DNA from: Glycomyces arizonensis DSM 44726
Lineage (GTDB): Bacteria > Actinomycetota > Actinomycetes > Mycobacteriales > Micromonosporaceae
Length of the DNA: 51,218 nucleotides
Reading direction: 5' to 3'
NCBI RefSeq assembly: GCF_000482705.1
Contig: NZ_AXWO01000034.1
Span: forward strand, 1-51,218
Positions 50,460 to 51,218 of this stretch are shown in pieces. Position 1 is the stretch's first letter, and each line of letters begins with the position of its first letter. The notes beneath the pieces are model-generated. The model was given only the letters and a program-made list of their open reading frames with translations, had not been told where the DNA came from and did no database searches. The translations under genes were made by a program, and so were the position numbers.

Positions 50460-51218
50460 TCAGGTGGTGGCGTTGGTGAGGCCTTCGCGCAGGTCGTTGA
50501 GCATCCGGTTGAGCAACCGCGACACATGCATCTGCGAGATCCCCACCTCCTCAGCAATCTGCGTCTGCGTCATATCCCCGAAATACCGCAACGCCAAAAT
50601 CCGACGCTCACGCTCCGGCAACCCCTGCAACAAAGGCACCAAAGACTCATGATTCTCCACAAACTCCAACGCCGCATCCTCCGACCCCACCGACTCCGCC
50701 AACGACGCCCGCTCCGCATCCTCAAACGGCGGCTCATCCAACGACACCGCCCGATACGCCTGCCGCGCCTCATACCCCTCGGCCACCTCAGCGACACTGA
50801 TCCCCAAATGCCGCGCCAACTCCTCAGCCGACGCCGGACGACCCAACTCCTGCGCCAACTCCGCATTCCCCTGATTGATCGCCAACCGCAACTCCTGCAA
50901 ACGCCTCGGCACCCGCATCGGCCACGACGTATCCCGGAAATGCCGCCGCACCTCCCCCATCACCGTCGGCACCGCATACGACAGAAAATCCGCCCCCTGC
51001 GCCGGATCGAACCGATCCACCGCATGAATCAACCCCACCGACGCCACCTGCACCAGATCATCCTTCGCGATCCCCTTCCCCGAGAACCGCTGCGCAATAT
51101 GCTCGGCCAACGGCAGATACCCCGTCACCAACCGATCCCGCACCTCCGCATGCCGCGGATCACCCGCCTCCAACCCCGCCAACTCCACGAACAACGGCGC
51201 CAAATGACCGTACTCGTT
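50460..51218 (-). CDS. SigB/SigF/SigG-family RNA polymerase sigma factor, 5' end outside window
   Basis: At least 252 residues of an alternative sigma factor. Region 2 reads HIAQRFSGKGIAKDDLVQVASVGLIHAVDRFDP with the DNA-melting FLSYAVPTVMGEVRRHFRD, region 3 follows, and region 4 ends with TQTQIAEEVGISQMHVSRLL. These match the SigB/SigF/SigG branch that directs general stress genes. The frame stays open to the window edge, so the start lies beyond it; an in-frame TTG at 51203 is probably internal. It is a good candidate to read the GNNT-N14-16-GGGTA promoters of its neighbours. Codons favour TTG, CGT and NNG/NNT up to about 50520, then switch to the local NNC style. Confidence 0.93.
   Translation of the reverse strand, partial: NEYGHLAPLFVELAGLEAGDPRHAEVRDRLVTGYLPLAEHIAQRFSGKGIAKDDLVQVASVGLIHAVDRFDPAQGADFLSYAVPTVMGEVRRHFRDTSWPMRVPRRLQELRLAINQGNAELAQELGRPASAEELARHLGISVAEVAEGYEARQAYRAVSLDEPPFEDAERASLAESVGSEDAALEFVENHESLVPLLQGLPERERRILALRYFGDMTQTQIAEEVGISQMHVSRLLNRMLNDLREGLTNATT

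Overview
The window is a high-GC, gene-dense piece of an actinobacterial chromosome. The evidence is strong C/G bias at third codon positions, many GTG and TTG starts, apparently leaderless promoters, an SCO5389-family protein, a large NAD-glutamate dehydrogenase, and a SigB/SigF-type sigma factor beside stress genes. A finer placement such as Glycomycetaceae or Micromonosporales would be a guess. I support 51 protein genes and one riboswitch, and see no rRNA, tRNA or CRISPR.

Left part (1-12.9 kb). The window opens inside an IS982-family insertion sequence whose end lies about 15 bp past the stop codon of a heterodimeric ABC exporter pair. Then come hisF, a small ribbon-helix-helix-like gene, and a membrane protein/TetR pair whose promoter carries two copies of one palindrome. 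Next are an SCO5389-family gene, a CooC/MinD-like ATPase behind a possible Zur-type box, an orphan TAXI binding lipoprotein, and a gluABCD-type glutamate ABC importer with a hairpin between binding protein and permeases.

Middle part (12.9-30 kb). lipB is followed by a DUF1023-like hydrolase, ABC transporter genes, a ROK regulator and the 1,648-aa NAD-glutamate dehydrogenase. A five-gene operon (DUF4178, DUF2617, DUF4247, DUF350, membrane spermidine-synthase-like) follows. Its function is not established, and two of its genes start on TTG codons fused to the previous stop. A ureohydrolase lies just beyond.

Right-centre (30-40 kb). Here are a thioredoxin-fold/TPR co-chaperone, RNase HI, a TMEM165/GDT1 manganese exporter with a yybP-ykoY riboswitch in its leader, a divergent MFS/ROK pair, a complete araB-araD-araA arabinose operon, and an NAD-dependent epimerase.

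Right end (40.2-51.2 kb). This looks like a general-stress island. It holds DUF2267, a YghA-like SDR, DUF3618, a holin-family protein, a small lysine-rich protein, an atypical cytochrome P450, two CBS proteins, DUF4383, a one-piece transketolase, UdgX-type uracil-DNA glycosylase and a hemerythrin. Ten transcription units carry a GNNT-N14-16-GGGWAN sequence upstream, the consensus of SigB/SigF-type sigma factors, and a gene for such a factor closes the window. That gene has a different codon style (TTG, CGT, NNT/NNG) which switches back to the local style about 20 codons before its stop. The island with its sigma factor, and the SpeE-like five-gene operon, are the two systems most worth following up.
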